NCBI GenBank assembly: GCA_019634415.1
Contig: JAHQVJ010000113.1
Coordinates: 1 to 38,861 of the forward strand
DNA length: 38,861 bases
Direction of reading: 5' to 3'
From: Myxococcales bacterium
GTDB taxonomy: Bacteria > Myxococcota_A > UBA796 > GCA-2862545
This document shows positions 29,771 through 37,363 of this stretch, piece after piece (positions within the stretch are counted from its first letter, which is position 1; every line of letters starts with the position of its first letter). Under the pieces are notes generated by a model. It had not been told where the DNA came from and did no database searches. It saw only the letters and a list, made by a program, of their open reading frames with translations. Made by a program: the position numbers and the translations under genes.

Positions 29771-32245
29771 ATGACCGACGACCTCCTCTCCGAGCTGCCG
29801 CGTCCCTTGAGCGAGGGAGAGCGCCGCCTGGTGGACGCCACGCGCCGCGGAGACCGCGCCCAGTGCGAGGGCACCACGGTGCGCGCCGCGGTGATCCGTG
29901 CTCTGGCCACGAGCAAGGATTCCCGGCTGGTGCGTCCCGCCGGCATCGCCATGCACGGGGCGCAGATCCAGGGAGAGCTGGACCTGGAGGGCTGCGATCT
30001 CACCAGCCCCCTGCTCTTCTTCGGCTGCACCTTCGGCACCCCGGGCGACACCCGCTCCTCCCTCATGCTGCGGGACGCGCGACTGCGTCGCCTCGGCCTG
30101 TACGAGTGTGTGATCCATGGAGGCGTGAAGGCCGAGCGCATGCAGATCGAGAGCGCCATGTTCATGGGCAAGGCCCAGGTCCACGGCACCATGCGGCTGC
30201 GCGGGGCTCGCATCGGCGGGTCGCTGAACCTGGAGGAGGCGCTGTTCGAGGACGAGGGAAACGCCATCGTGCTCGACAGCGCCGAGATCCGGGGGAACTG
30301 GCTCATGCGAGGCGCCACGGTGCGCGGAACGCTGCGGTTCTCCGGCGCTCGGATCGGGGGCAGCCTCCTCGCGGAGTCGGCTCGCTACACCGCCGACGAC
30401 GTGGCCATCCTCGCCGACGGAGCCCAGCTCGAGGGAGCCTGGGTGCTGAATCGCTCCACCGTGCAGGGGCGCATGCGCCTACGGTCCGCCCAGGCTCGAG
30501 GGCTCGTGGCCGTCGAGGCTCGCATCGAGGGGGCCGAGCCCGCCATCGACGCGAACGGGGTGCAGATCGACGGCGACTGGTCGCTGCATCGCGCGGTGGT
30601 GCAGGGCGGACTGTCGATTCCCCATGCCGAGATCCAGGGGCTGTTCAGCGCCGACAAGGCCAAGCTGTCGGCGGAGGGAACGGCGCTGAACGCACACGGC
30701 ATCTCCCTGCAGCAAGGCATGAGCATCGAGCACGCGCACCTCGAGGGAGGCCTGTCCATCGAAGGCGCGCGGGTGGGTCGCGACCTGCAGGCCACCGGGA
30801 TCCACATCCACACCCCCAAGGGTCGCGCGATCTCCGCCGACGTGATCCGCGTGCAGGGCAACTGGGTGATGCGCGGCGCCAAGCTCACCGGTGCCATGCG
30901 GCTGTCGGGGGCGCGCATCGAGGGCCAGCTCGCCATGACGGAGTCGGAGATCCAGGGTCGCACCCTGGCCATTCGCGCCGACGGGATCAAGGTCGGCGGC
31001 GGCTGGTTCATGGGGCGAGCCAAGGTGCACGGTGTGATCCGGTTCCCCGCCTCCACCATCGGCAACCAGCTCCGCTTCAGCGGGTCCCAGCTTCGCGTGG
31101 ATCGCGGCGTGACCGTCTACGCCAACGGCTCCACCGTGATGCGCGGTGTGGTGGCCGCCGAGGGCTTCCGCTCCAGCGGTGGGCTCGCCTTCGATCAGGC
31201 CCGCATCCACGGCACCCTCGATCTACGCGACAGCCAGCTGGTGAGCGCCACCATGGATCGTGGCCACCAGGTGGATCCCGGCCCCGAGCGCGGGGAGCAG
31301 CTGGTGACTCGCTACGACGACGTGGTGATCAGCCTGGTCGACAGCGTCGTGGACCGCATCAAGATGCCGCGCGCCCCCGAGCACCGCCCCCGCGGCATCG
31401 TGGACCTCTCCCGCGCCCGCACGGGCTCCCTCGACGATCACGCCGACGCCTGGCACCCCCACGAGCCCGGCATCGACGACAGCCTCGATCACATGGTGCT
31501 CGACGGCTTCACCTACGACCACCTGGAGAACCCAGCCGGCGTGGACCTGCAGCACGATCAGCGCTCCGTGCGCGTCTGGGAGCAGCGGCTGCACTGGCTC
31601 GAGGGGCAATCCGGTCGCGACCTCGACGAGTTCTTCAAGCCGTCGCCCTGGGTCCAGCTCGTGCGGCGCCTGCGAGCCCAGGGGTTCCACGAGGACGCCC
31701 GCCAGGTCTCCATCGCCCGCCTTCGTCGGCACCGCCGCAGCTCGTCCGTGCTCTGGCGCGTGCGGATCCAGAGCCAGCTGCTCGATTGGTTCGCCCTGTT
31801 CGGCTACAACCCGTGGCGCACGGTGCTGTGGATCGTGGCGTTCGTCAGCCTCTTCACAGGCCTGTGGGCCGGGGCAGCCACCCAGTGCGAGGTCGCCGAC
31901 TGCAGCGACGAGACCGTGTTCGTCCGCACCAAGCGCGGGGAGTTCGCCGAGGAGCTCGCGGTGCTCGACGCGACCTACCCAGAGTTCAGCGCGCTGTCGT
32001 ACTCCTTCGACCTGTTCGTGCCCGTGGTGGATTTCGGACACCGCGAGTTCTGGCGGCCCAACACCCGCTACCAGCCGCTGCTCACCGTGGATCTCGCGCG
32101 TGCGGGCCTGCAGGGAACGGTGGATCTCACCGTGGGGGAGCTGCTCTATGTGGCCACCATCCTGGAGATGATCCTGGGCCTCATCCTCACGTCGTTGGCC
32201 GTCACCGGGTTCACCGGTCTGATCACCGCCGACGACGCCAGGTGA
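29771..32245 (+). CDS. Repeat-rich membrane protein of the so-called membrane-associated oxidoreductase family
   Basis: An 824-residue protein. Residues 1-55 are helical (LSEGERRLVDATRRGD). From about 60 to 480 runs a beta-helix-like repeat region; from residue 145 the unit G-A-R-I-G-G-S-L recurs about every 47 residues, at least seven times, with motifs like GNWLMRGA in mid-unit. A polar linker leads to two transmembrane helices (about 685-705 and 790-815) flanking a re-entrant-looking stretch, YSFDLFVPVVDFGHREFW. This plan resembles actinobacterial proteins often named membrane-associated oxidoreductase, although nothing here indicates redox chemistry. The two-helix pore-like end recalls a degenerate ion channel; that is inference. 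The methyltransferase gene starts 4 bases downstream. Confidence 0.82.
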   Translation: MTDDLLSELPRPLSEGERRLVDATRRGDRAQCEGTTVRAAVIRALATSKDSRLVRPAGIAMHGAQIQGELDLEGCDLTSPLLFFGCTFGTPGDTRSSLMLRDARLRRLGLYECVIHGGVKAERMQIESAMFMGKAQVHGTMRLRGARIGGSLNLEEALFEDEGNAIVLDSAEIRGNWLMRGATVRGTLRFSGARIGGSLLAESARYTADDVAILADGAQLEGAWVLNRSTVQGRMRLRSAQARGLVAVEARIEGAEPAIDANGVQIDGDWSLHRAVVQGGLSIPHAEIQGLFSADKAKLSAEGTALNAHGISLQQGMSIEHAHLEGGLSIEGARVGRDLQATGIHIHTPKGRAISADVIRVQGNWVMRGAKLTGAMRLSGARIEGQLAMTESEIQGRTLAIRADGIKVGGGWFMGRAKVHGVIRFPASTIGNQLRFSGSQLRVDRGVTVYANGSTVMRGVVAAEGFRSSGGLAFDQARIHGTLDLRDSQLVSATMDRGHQVDPGPERGEQLVTRYDDVVISLVDSVVDRIKMPRAPEHRPRGIVDLSRARTGSLDDHADAWHPHEPGIDDSLDHMVLDGFTYDHLENPAGVDLQHDQRSVRVWEQRLHWLEGQSGRDLDEFFKPSPWVQLVRRLRAQGFHEDARQVSIARLRRHRRSSSVLWRVRIQSQLLDWFALFGYNPWRTVLWIVAFVSLFTGLWAGAATQCEVADCSDETVFVRTKRGEFAEELAVLDATYPEFSALSYSFDLFVPVVDFGHREFWRPNTRYQPLLTVDLARAGLQGTVDLTVGELLYVATILEMILGLILTSLAVTGFTGLITADDAR

Positions 32246-32248
32246 GCG

Positions 32249-33076
32249 ATGCCGTGGGTGCAGGTCACGGGCGTTCCCGACTGGGTGCCAGTGGACCGGC
32301 TGCTGGGTCGAGAGCCGTGGACGTGCACCGAGGGCGTGTGGGAGGCCGAGCTGTCGCGGGAGGCAGCAGCGGACCTGCAGGCCCGCCTGCGGGGTCTGGG
32401 GCTCGGAGGACAGCCGCTGATGGTGCAGGCTCGGCCCCCGCTCAAGCGCACCCTGGTGCGGCGCGCCCGTAGCGCCGATGCCGCCCGGCGACGCAACACC
32501 ACCGCCGGGTTCCGGCGCTCGGGGGCACGCCTCGACGCGGAGGGGCGCACCTCCCTCACTCCCGAGTCGCTGGCGGTCGACATCGGGCGCCAGGCCGCGG
32601 GCTGGACGGTGGTGGATGCCACCTGTGGGGCTGGCGGCAACGCCATCGGCTTCGCTCGCGCTGGATGCCAGGTGGTGGCCATCGACGTCGACGCCCACCG
32701 CCTGCAGGATGCCGCCCACAACGCAGCGCTGTACGGGGTCGCCGACCAGATCCGCTTCGTGCACGGACGCGCCGAGGACCACCTGTCCCTCGTGGACGCC
32801 GACCTGCTGTTCGTGGATCCGCCCTGGGGCGTGGACTACGATCGCAGCCGCACCACAATCCGCGACGTACCGCTGCTCGCCTCGGTGCTGGCAGCCGCCC
32901 ACGCCCAGCCTCTCCCCCCACGGCGGCTGTGGGCCAAGGTGCCCCCGTCCTTCCACGCCGAAGGCCTCGAGCCACTGCGCATCGAGCCCTGGTTCGGTCG
33001 AGCGGCCGGAGACCGTCAGCGCATCAAGTTCCTCCTGATCCGCCTTCCGATGCCACCTCGGCCGCCGTCTTCTTGA
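32249..33076 (+). CDS. Tgs1-like RNA methyltransferase
   Basis: A 275-residue protein with a class I SAM-dependent methyltransferase core in its second half: motif I VVDATCGAGGNAIGFA, AIDVDAHRL, the HNAALYGVADQIRFVHG segment and the catalytic VDPPWGVDY. The combination GxGGNxIxFA plus DPPWG is that of the Tgs1 trimethylguanosine synthase family, which methylates N2 of guanine in RNA in eukaryotes. The first 110 residues are basic and not recognised. The bacterial target is unknown; small RNA or DNA bases are possible. It lies 3 bases after the repeat membrane protein and overlaps the convergent reductase gene by 53 bases. Confidence 0.85.
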   Translation: MPWVQVTGVPDWVPVDRLLGREPWTCTEGVWEAELSREAAADLQARLRGLGLGGQPLMVQARPPLKRTLVRRARSADAARRRNTTAGFRRSGARLDAEGRTSLTPESLAVDIGRQAAGWTVVDATCGAGGNAIGFARAGCQVVAIDVDAHRLQDAAHNAALYGVADQIRFVHGRAEDHLSLVDADLLFVDPPWGVDYDRSRTTIRDVPLLASVLAAAHAQPLPPRRLWAKVPPSFHAEGLEPLRIEPWFGRAAGDRQRIKFLLIRLPMPPRPPSS

Positions 33077-33893
33077 GGGCCGTGCGCCACTCAGACGCCA
33101 TGATCCCGCGAGAGAGCCCCGGGAAGCGCTTGAAGGCGAACCACTGCAGCCACACCTCGAAGCCGGGGAAGTTCTCGAACCGCCCGCGCTGGATGGATCG
33201 CAGCAACGAGACCGCCACGTCGTCGGGCGACCGCACCTTGTTGAAGCTGGACTCCGACTCGAGCTTCCACACCGCTGCGGGCTTCGTCTCGTTCTCCTTC
33301 TCGAGGCCAGGGGTGTCGGTGGTGCCCGGGTAGAACAGCGTCACGCGCACACCGCGATCGGCGAGCTCCACGCGCAGGCTCTCGGCGAAGCCCGCCACCG
33401 CGAACTTGGTGGCGGAGTACGCCGAGTAGCCGGGCGACGACATGAACCCCAGGGCCGAGCTCACGAAGCACACGTCCGACGTGGGCTGCTCGAGGAGGGT
33501 CGGCAGGTAGGCGCGAACGACGTTGGCGTGCCCCATGAAGTTGACGTCCATCATGCGATCGAAGTCATCGTCCGTGAGGTCCAGGATGTAGCCAGGGCGG
33601 GCCATGCCGACGTTGGTGATCAGCACGTCCACGCCGCCCCCCAGCGCGTCGCTCACCTCGGCCACCGAGGCCCGAACCCGCGCCCGATCCGTGACGTCCA
33701 TCGACACCGCAGCCAGACGCTGCCCATCCGAGGCCATCGCTCGCATGCGCCCGAGGCAGTCGTCCAGTGGCCCCTGCCGGCGGGCCGCGATCACCACGTG
33801 CGCCCCCTGGCTCGTCAGCGCCACCGCCGCAGCTTCACCGATCCCCTCGCTCCCGCCGACCAGGAGCACCCGCTTGCCTCGGAAATACGACAT
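33024..33893 (-). CDS. 3-ketodihydrosphingosine reductase-like short-chain dehydrogenase
   Basis: A 289-residue short-chain dehydrogenase. The nucleotide loop is GGSEGIG at 14-20, with TNVG, FVSSALG and the catalytic YSAYSATKFA. The C-terminal block YPGTTDTPGLEKENETKP and the later ESSFNKVRSPDDVA closely follow eukaryotic KDSR (FVT1), which reduces 3-ketosphinganine to sphinganine with NADPH. A hydrophobic C-terminal region (FPGFEVWLQWFAFKRFPG) could anchor it to the membrane. GGAGG precedes ATG 33893. Serine palmitoyltransferase is not in view, so a role in sphingolipid synthesis is inference. The tail overlaps the methyltransferase gene. Confidence 0.88.
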   Translation of the reverse strand: MSYFRGKRVLLVGGSEGIGEAAAVALTSQGAHVVIAARRQGPLDDCLGRMRAMASDGQRLAAVSMDVTDRARVRASVAEVSDALGGGVDVLITNVGMARPGYILDLTDDDFDRMMDVNFMGHANVVRAYLPTLLEQPTSDVCFVSSALGFMSSPGYSAYSATKFAVAGFAESLRVELADRGVRVTLFYPGTTDTPGLEKENETKPAAVWKLESESSFNKVRSPDDVAVSLLRSIQRGRFENFPGFEVWLQWFAFKRFPGLSRGIMASEWRTALKKTAAEVASEGGSGGT

Positions 33894-33919
33894 GACGCCT
33901 CCGGCATTCCGGGCGTCCG

Positions 33920-34660
33920 CTAACCGCCCTGCCAGACCAGTCGACCCGCCGCGTCGGTGGCGTCGAGGGGATCGATGAAGGCGTAGGCCATACCGCCCCG
34001 CGTGATGTCGAAGGTCACGATGTCCGTGGTCATCTGCAGGGCGAGCCGCATCGGTCCCTTGCCCGAGGGGGACTGTGGCGTGTCGTCGCCCATCAGCCAG
34101 ACCGCGCCGCCCCCGAGCTTGTCGTGGCGCAGGGCGTCCAGCACGCGCGACATCGGCAGGCCGCGCTCCTTGACGTCGCGCATCAGGGCCGCCTCGTCGA
34201 TGGGCGGATCCACCGTGAGCCGCACGCGTCGGTAGACCCGCACCGTGGGAGGACCGTCGTAGAGGTTGTCGTCGCGGACCCGCTGCAGGATCACCTTGTT
34301 GGCGCCCTTCCATGGGTCCCAGTCCTCACACCGCCCCCCCGTGGCGTGGCAGATGAACAAGCTCATCCGCTCGAAGCCCTGGAGATCGAGCCACGCGCCC
34401 GCGTCGAGCTGGGCCATGTGGCACATGGGGGCGCTGCAGACCTCGCAGCGAGGCCACTCGTGGGAGCGAATGCCCCGCGGATGACCACCATAGGCCCCCA
34501 CCACCGAGTCCGCCTCGGAGGTGGCTTTGCGAAGACGATAGCTGTGCCAGGGACTGATGTGGACCCCCACGGACGGGTGCCGCGGTGTGCGTACCCAGGT
34601 AACGCCCTGTGCCAATCGGTTGTAGGCCGCGCCGATCAAGTAGAAACGCGGCCCGTGCAC
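33920..34660 (-). CDS. DUF1963-like protein of unknown function
   Basis: A 246-residue protein with a Cys-rich middle: CEVCSAPMCHMAQLD, then LFICHATGGRCEDWD. This resembles the C-x2-C and F-x-C region of DUF1963/YwqG proteins, where a PM-x-x-x-AQLD block follows the first pair. The C-terminal part repeats short beta strands. I start it at GTG 34660 since the frame upstream is antisense to the methyltransferase; the site GGTGGGA is modest. The first 25 bases overlap the end of the RlmL-like gene. No signal peptide is present. The function is unknown; the cysteines may hold a metal. Confidence 0.68.
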   Translation of the reverse strand: MHGPRFYLIGAAYNRLAQGVTWVRTPRHPSVGVHISPWHSYRLRKATSEADSVVGAYGGHPRGIRSHEWPRCEVCSAPMCHMAQLDAGAWLDLQGFERMSLFICHATGGRCEDWDPWKGANKVILQRVRDDNLYDGPPTVRVYRRVRLTVDPPIDEAALMRDVKERGLPMSRVLDALRHDKLGGGAVWLMGDDTPQSPSGKGPMRLALQMTTDIVTFDITRGGMAYAFIDPLDATDAAGRLVWQGG

Positions 34661-35748
34661 AGCGACACCCGGATCCCACCCGCCCGGAACTGTGCCACGC
34701 GCTCGAGCCTCAACCCCAAGCGCGACAGCACGGACATGTGCGGCACCAGAACAGCCACCCGCCACCCCACGAAGCGCTGCCGAAGCGCCAGTCCCAGCGA
34801 GCGATAGGCGCGGTTGGCGTTCGGCAGCCGCTCGCCCCACGGTGGATTCGCCACCACCAGGCCGGGCGTCGGGGGCGCCACCAGGTCCCGCACGTCCGTG
34901 CGGGCGAACTGCACGTGGCGAGCCACCCCGGCACGTCCCGCGTTGGCCCGAGCCGCCGCGATCGCATCCTCCGCCGAGTCCGCTCCCACGATGTCCACGT
35001 CGAGCTCCGAGCTCGCGAGGCGACGCGCCTTCGCCTTGGCCTTCGAGAAGGCCGCCGCGTCGTGCTCCGGCCACGACTCGAAGGCGAAGCTGCGCCGGAT
35101 CCCGGGCGGTCGAGCCTGGCAGACCGTGGCCGCCTCCACGCAGAACGTGCCCGAGCCACACATCGGATCCACCAGCGGCTCGTGACCGCGCCATCCCACG
35201 AGCCGGAGCACCGCTGCAGCGAGGTTCTCCCGCAGCGGGGCGTCTCCCACCTCCGTCCGCCAACCCCGCCGGTACAGGGCGTCTCCCGAGGCATCCACCG
35301 AGATCTCCACCCGATCGTTGACCACGCGGACCAGCACCAGGGCTGCGTGGGGAGGACTCCGACGGGCGGGAGCCGATCGCAAGGCATCCCGTACGGCGTG
35401 GCGTACCTTCTTGGAGATGCGATCGCGGAATCGCAGCCGACTGTGATGGGTTGACACCCGGATGGCGAGATCCTGGCGCCGATGAACGAAGCGTCGCCAC
35501 GGAAGCCGCTGCACGCCCTTGGCCAAGGCGTCGAGGTGTGTCGCGGAGAAGGACCCCAGCCGCACCCACACCCGGGTCGGCGTTCGTCCGTGCAGGTGCA
35601 CTGCATGCAGTGCACCTGGCGTCGCCTCGAACAGCGCCCCACCTTCCGTGGGTCGAGCGGAGATCCCCAAGCTGCCCAACTCATCGACCAATACAGCTTC
35701 CAAGCCGGGTTGGATCACAGCGAAGGCCAGATCTGCGCGGGTTTTCAT
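34636..35748 (-). CDS. THUMP-domain rRNA methyltransferase, RlmL-like
   Basis: A 370-residue protein: an N-terminal ferredoxin-like/THUMP region (about 1-165, AVIQPGLEAVLVDELGSLG) and an N-methyltransferase domain with DPMCGSGTFCVEAA near residue 194 and the catalytic NPPWGERL near 300. This matches the N-terminal half of RlmKL or stand-alone RlmL/TrmN-type enzymes that methylate N2 of guanine in 23S rRNA or tRNA. The W in NPPW is a small departure from the usual NPPYGER. A GGAGCGGG site precedes ATG 35748. It diverges from the Ser/Thr kinase across 78 bases in which I see no clear promoter. Confidence 0.9.
   Translation of the reverse strand: MKTRADLAFAVIQPGLEAVLVDELGSLGISARPTEGGALFEATPGALHAVHLHGRTPTRVWVRLGSFSATHLDALAKGVQRLPWRRFVHRRQDLAIRVSTHHSRLRFRDRISKKVRHAVRDALRSAPARRSPPHAALVLVRVVNDRVEISVDASGDALYRRGWRTEVGDAPLRENLAAAVLRLVGWRGHEPLVDPMCGSGTFCVEAATVCQARPPGIRRSFAFESWPEHDAAAFSKAKAKARRLASSELDVDIVGADSAEDAIAAARANAGRAGVARHVQFARTDVRDLVAPPTPGLVVANPPWGERLPNANRAYRSLGLALRQRFVGWRVAVLVPHMSVLSRLGLRLERVAQFRAGGIRVSLCTGRVST
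35593..35618. repeat. 26-bp perfect palindrome inside the RlmL-like gene
   Basis: The 13 bases CAGGTGCACTGCA at 35593-35605 are followed directly by their exact reverse complement up to 35618, with no loop. In the gene it encodes a His-rich stretch (PGALHAVHLHG) at about residues 44-52 of the methyltransferase. Perfect uninterrupted palindromes this long are rare by chance, and this one sits about 210 bases upstream of the divergent kinase start. Confidence 0.85.
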
Positions 35749-35826
35749 TCCCGCTCCGTGCACCTGATGTAGAGTGGAATCCCCCCGCGCAGCAAGGGCA
35801 ACAGCCAACGGAACCGGAGGCTCCTA

Positions 35827-37281
35827 GTGAGCAACAATCTGCCCAGCACACGGCCCAACCCAAAAGGCGGCTCCATCGTGGCGGGCCGGTACCAGGTCGA
35901 CAAGCTCATCGCGCGTGGAGGCATGGCTACTGTCTACCTAGCCCACCAAGTGGGATTGAACCGGCCCGTAGCACTCAAGATCCTCACTCCCCCGCCGGAG
36001 TCCGAGGATGCAGCGGCGTTCGAGCACCGTTTCCGGCTGGAAGCCGAGACGCTGGCGCAGCTCGATCACCCCAACATCGTCATCCTGCACGACTTCGGCG
36101 AGACCGAGGACCGTCGCTTCTACCTGGCCATGGAGTTCATCGACGGCCAGCGCCTGTCCGACATGCTCAAGGACGGGCCCATGCAGGTGGACCTGGCCCT
36201 GCGCCTGCTGCTGCAGGTCTGCGCGGGCCTGAGGTACGCCCACAAGCGCGGTGTGGTGCATCGCGATCTCAAGCCGTCCAACCTGCTGGTGCGCAAGCTC
36301 GACGACGGTGACTTCCAGGTGAAGCTGGTGGACTTCGGCCTGGTGAAGCTCACCTCCGACGATCAGTCCATCACCCGGGCCGGCCTCATCCTCGGATCGC
36401 CACACTGCATGGCGCCCGAGCAAGTTCGAGGCCTGGAGGTGGATCACCGCGCCGACATCTATGCCATCGGGGTGCTGCTGTTCCGGATCCTCACCGGCCA
36501 CTACCCGTTCCACGGGCCGAACAGCGCGGCCACCATGATCGCCCACCTCAACCAGAGCGTGCCCACCTTCTACAGCGTGGCGCCCGACATCATCGTGCCC
36601 GAGGGCTTGGAGGAGGTCGTCCGCCGGTGCCTCTCCAAGAACCCCAACGAGCGGTTCAGCAACGTACGCGAGGTCATGGAGGCACTCGGCGCCTGCATGC
36701 AGGTGGCCCCCGACACCTTCCGGTCCTTCAGCCAGGCCAACTCCACCCTGGGCCACCACTCGGCGATCAGCGTGGCCCCCCGCACCCAGCGCCCCTCGCG
36801 CGTGCCCCTCGCCATGATGGGTATCGGCGTGGGTGTAGCGCTGATCGTGGCCACCTTGCTCCTCGGTGCAGTGGTGGGCTTGATGAGCCTGGGCACCGAG
36901 GGCATGCCCACGGCCCAGTCCATCTCGCTGCCCCAGCCCACGGCAGCCGTACAGGCGGTCGCCGCACAGCCCATCGAGGCGCTCCCCACCGCCGGAGAGG
37001 CCGAGGAGGTCCAGCAAGCCGAGGAGCCACCCACCGAGGTCGTGCAGACGCCGCCTCCGGCGCCCGTGGTCGCTGAGCCGAAGCCTACCGTTCGATCTGC
37101 ACCCCGCCAAACTCGGCGCCGCACGCCGGCTGCACCGGTAACGCCCAAGCCGAAGCCGCGTGCCGAGGCTCAGGCCGACCAGGCACTGGGGAGCCCCGAT
37201 CCGCAGCCCAAGCCCAAGACCGAGGACAAGACCACGGCACCCGAGGGCTACATGGGCATGCCCGACGATCTGATCGAGTAA
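35827..37281 (+). CDS. Membrane-anchored Hanks-type Ser/Thr protein kinase
   Basis: A 484-residue protein. The kinase domain spans about 20-285: ARGGMATVY loop, K51 in VALKIL, HRDLKPSN at 145-152, DFG at 169-171, and MAPEQ at 195-199. A single transmembrane helix follows at about 327-352, then a 130-residue Pro/Ala/Lys-rich low-complexity tail that should face the periplasm. This is the usual layout of bacterial PknB-like receptors, but the outer part has no PASTA or other folded sensor. GTG 35827 is the start, with GGAGG 7 bases upstream. It precedes the TonB-dependent receptor gene by 82 bases containing a terminator-like hairpin. Confidence 0.95.
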   Translation: MSNNLPSTRPNPKGGSIVAGRYQVDKLIARGGMATVYLAHQVGLNRPVALKILTPPPESEDAAAFEHRFRLEAETLAQLDHPNIVILHDFGETEDRRFYLAMEFIDGQRLSDMLKDGPMQVDLALRLLLQVCAGLRYAHKRGVVHRDLKPSNLLVRKLDDGDFQVKLVDFGLVKLTSDDQSITRAGLILGSPHCMAPEQVRGLEVDHRADIYAIGVLLFRILTGHYPFHGPNSAATMIAHLNQSVPTFYSVAPDIIVPEGLEEVVRRCLSKNPNERFSNVREVMEALGACMQVAPDTFRSFSQANSTLGHHSAISVAPRTQRPSRVPLAMMGIGVGVALIVATLLLGAVVGLMSLGTEGMPTAQSISLPQPTAAVQAVAAQPIEALPTAGEAEEVQQAEEPPTEVVQTPPPAPVVAEPKPTVRSAPRQTRRRTPAAPVTPKPKPRAEAQADQALGSPDPQPKPKTEDKTTAPEGYMGMPDDLIE

Positions 37282-37302
37282 GCTCCGCCCGCTTCGACCA
37301 TG

Positions 37303-37334
37303 CGGGGCGCTCGGGCTGCTCTGGTCCCGCCCCG
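37303..37334 (+). terminator. Candidate terminator hairpin after the membrane kinase gene
   Basis: Stem CGGGGC at 37303-37308 pairs with GCCCCG at 37329-37334, and an inner GGG/CCC pair extends it across a 4-base bulge. It is 22 bases after the kinase stop and followed by TTCCTC, a weak pyrimidine run. It may separate the kinase and receptor transcripts. Confidence 0.4.
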
Positions 37335-37363
37335 TTCCTCGAGTCACCGCCCTTGGAGCTCGT

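Noticed and set aside
29863..32472. 869-residue plus-strand frame over the repeat membrane protein
   Set aside because: Arg/Pro/Gly-rich composition without domains; it shadows the frame with clear repeats and transmembrane helices.
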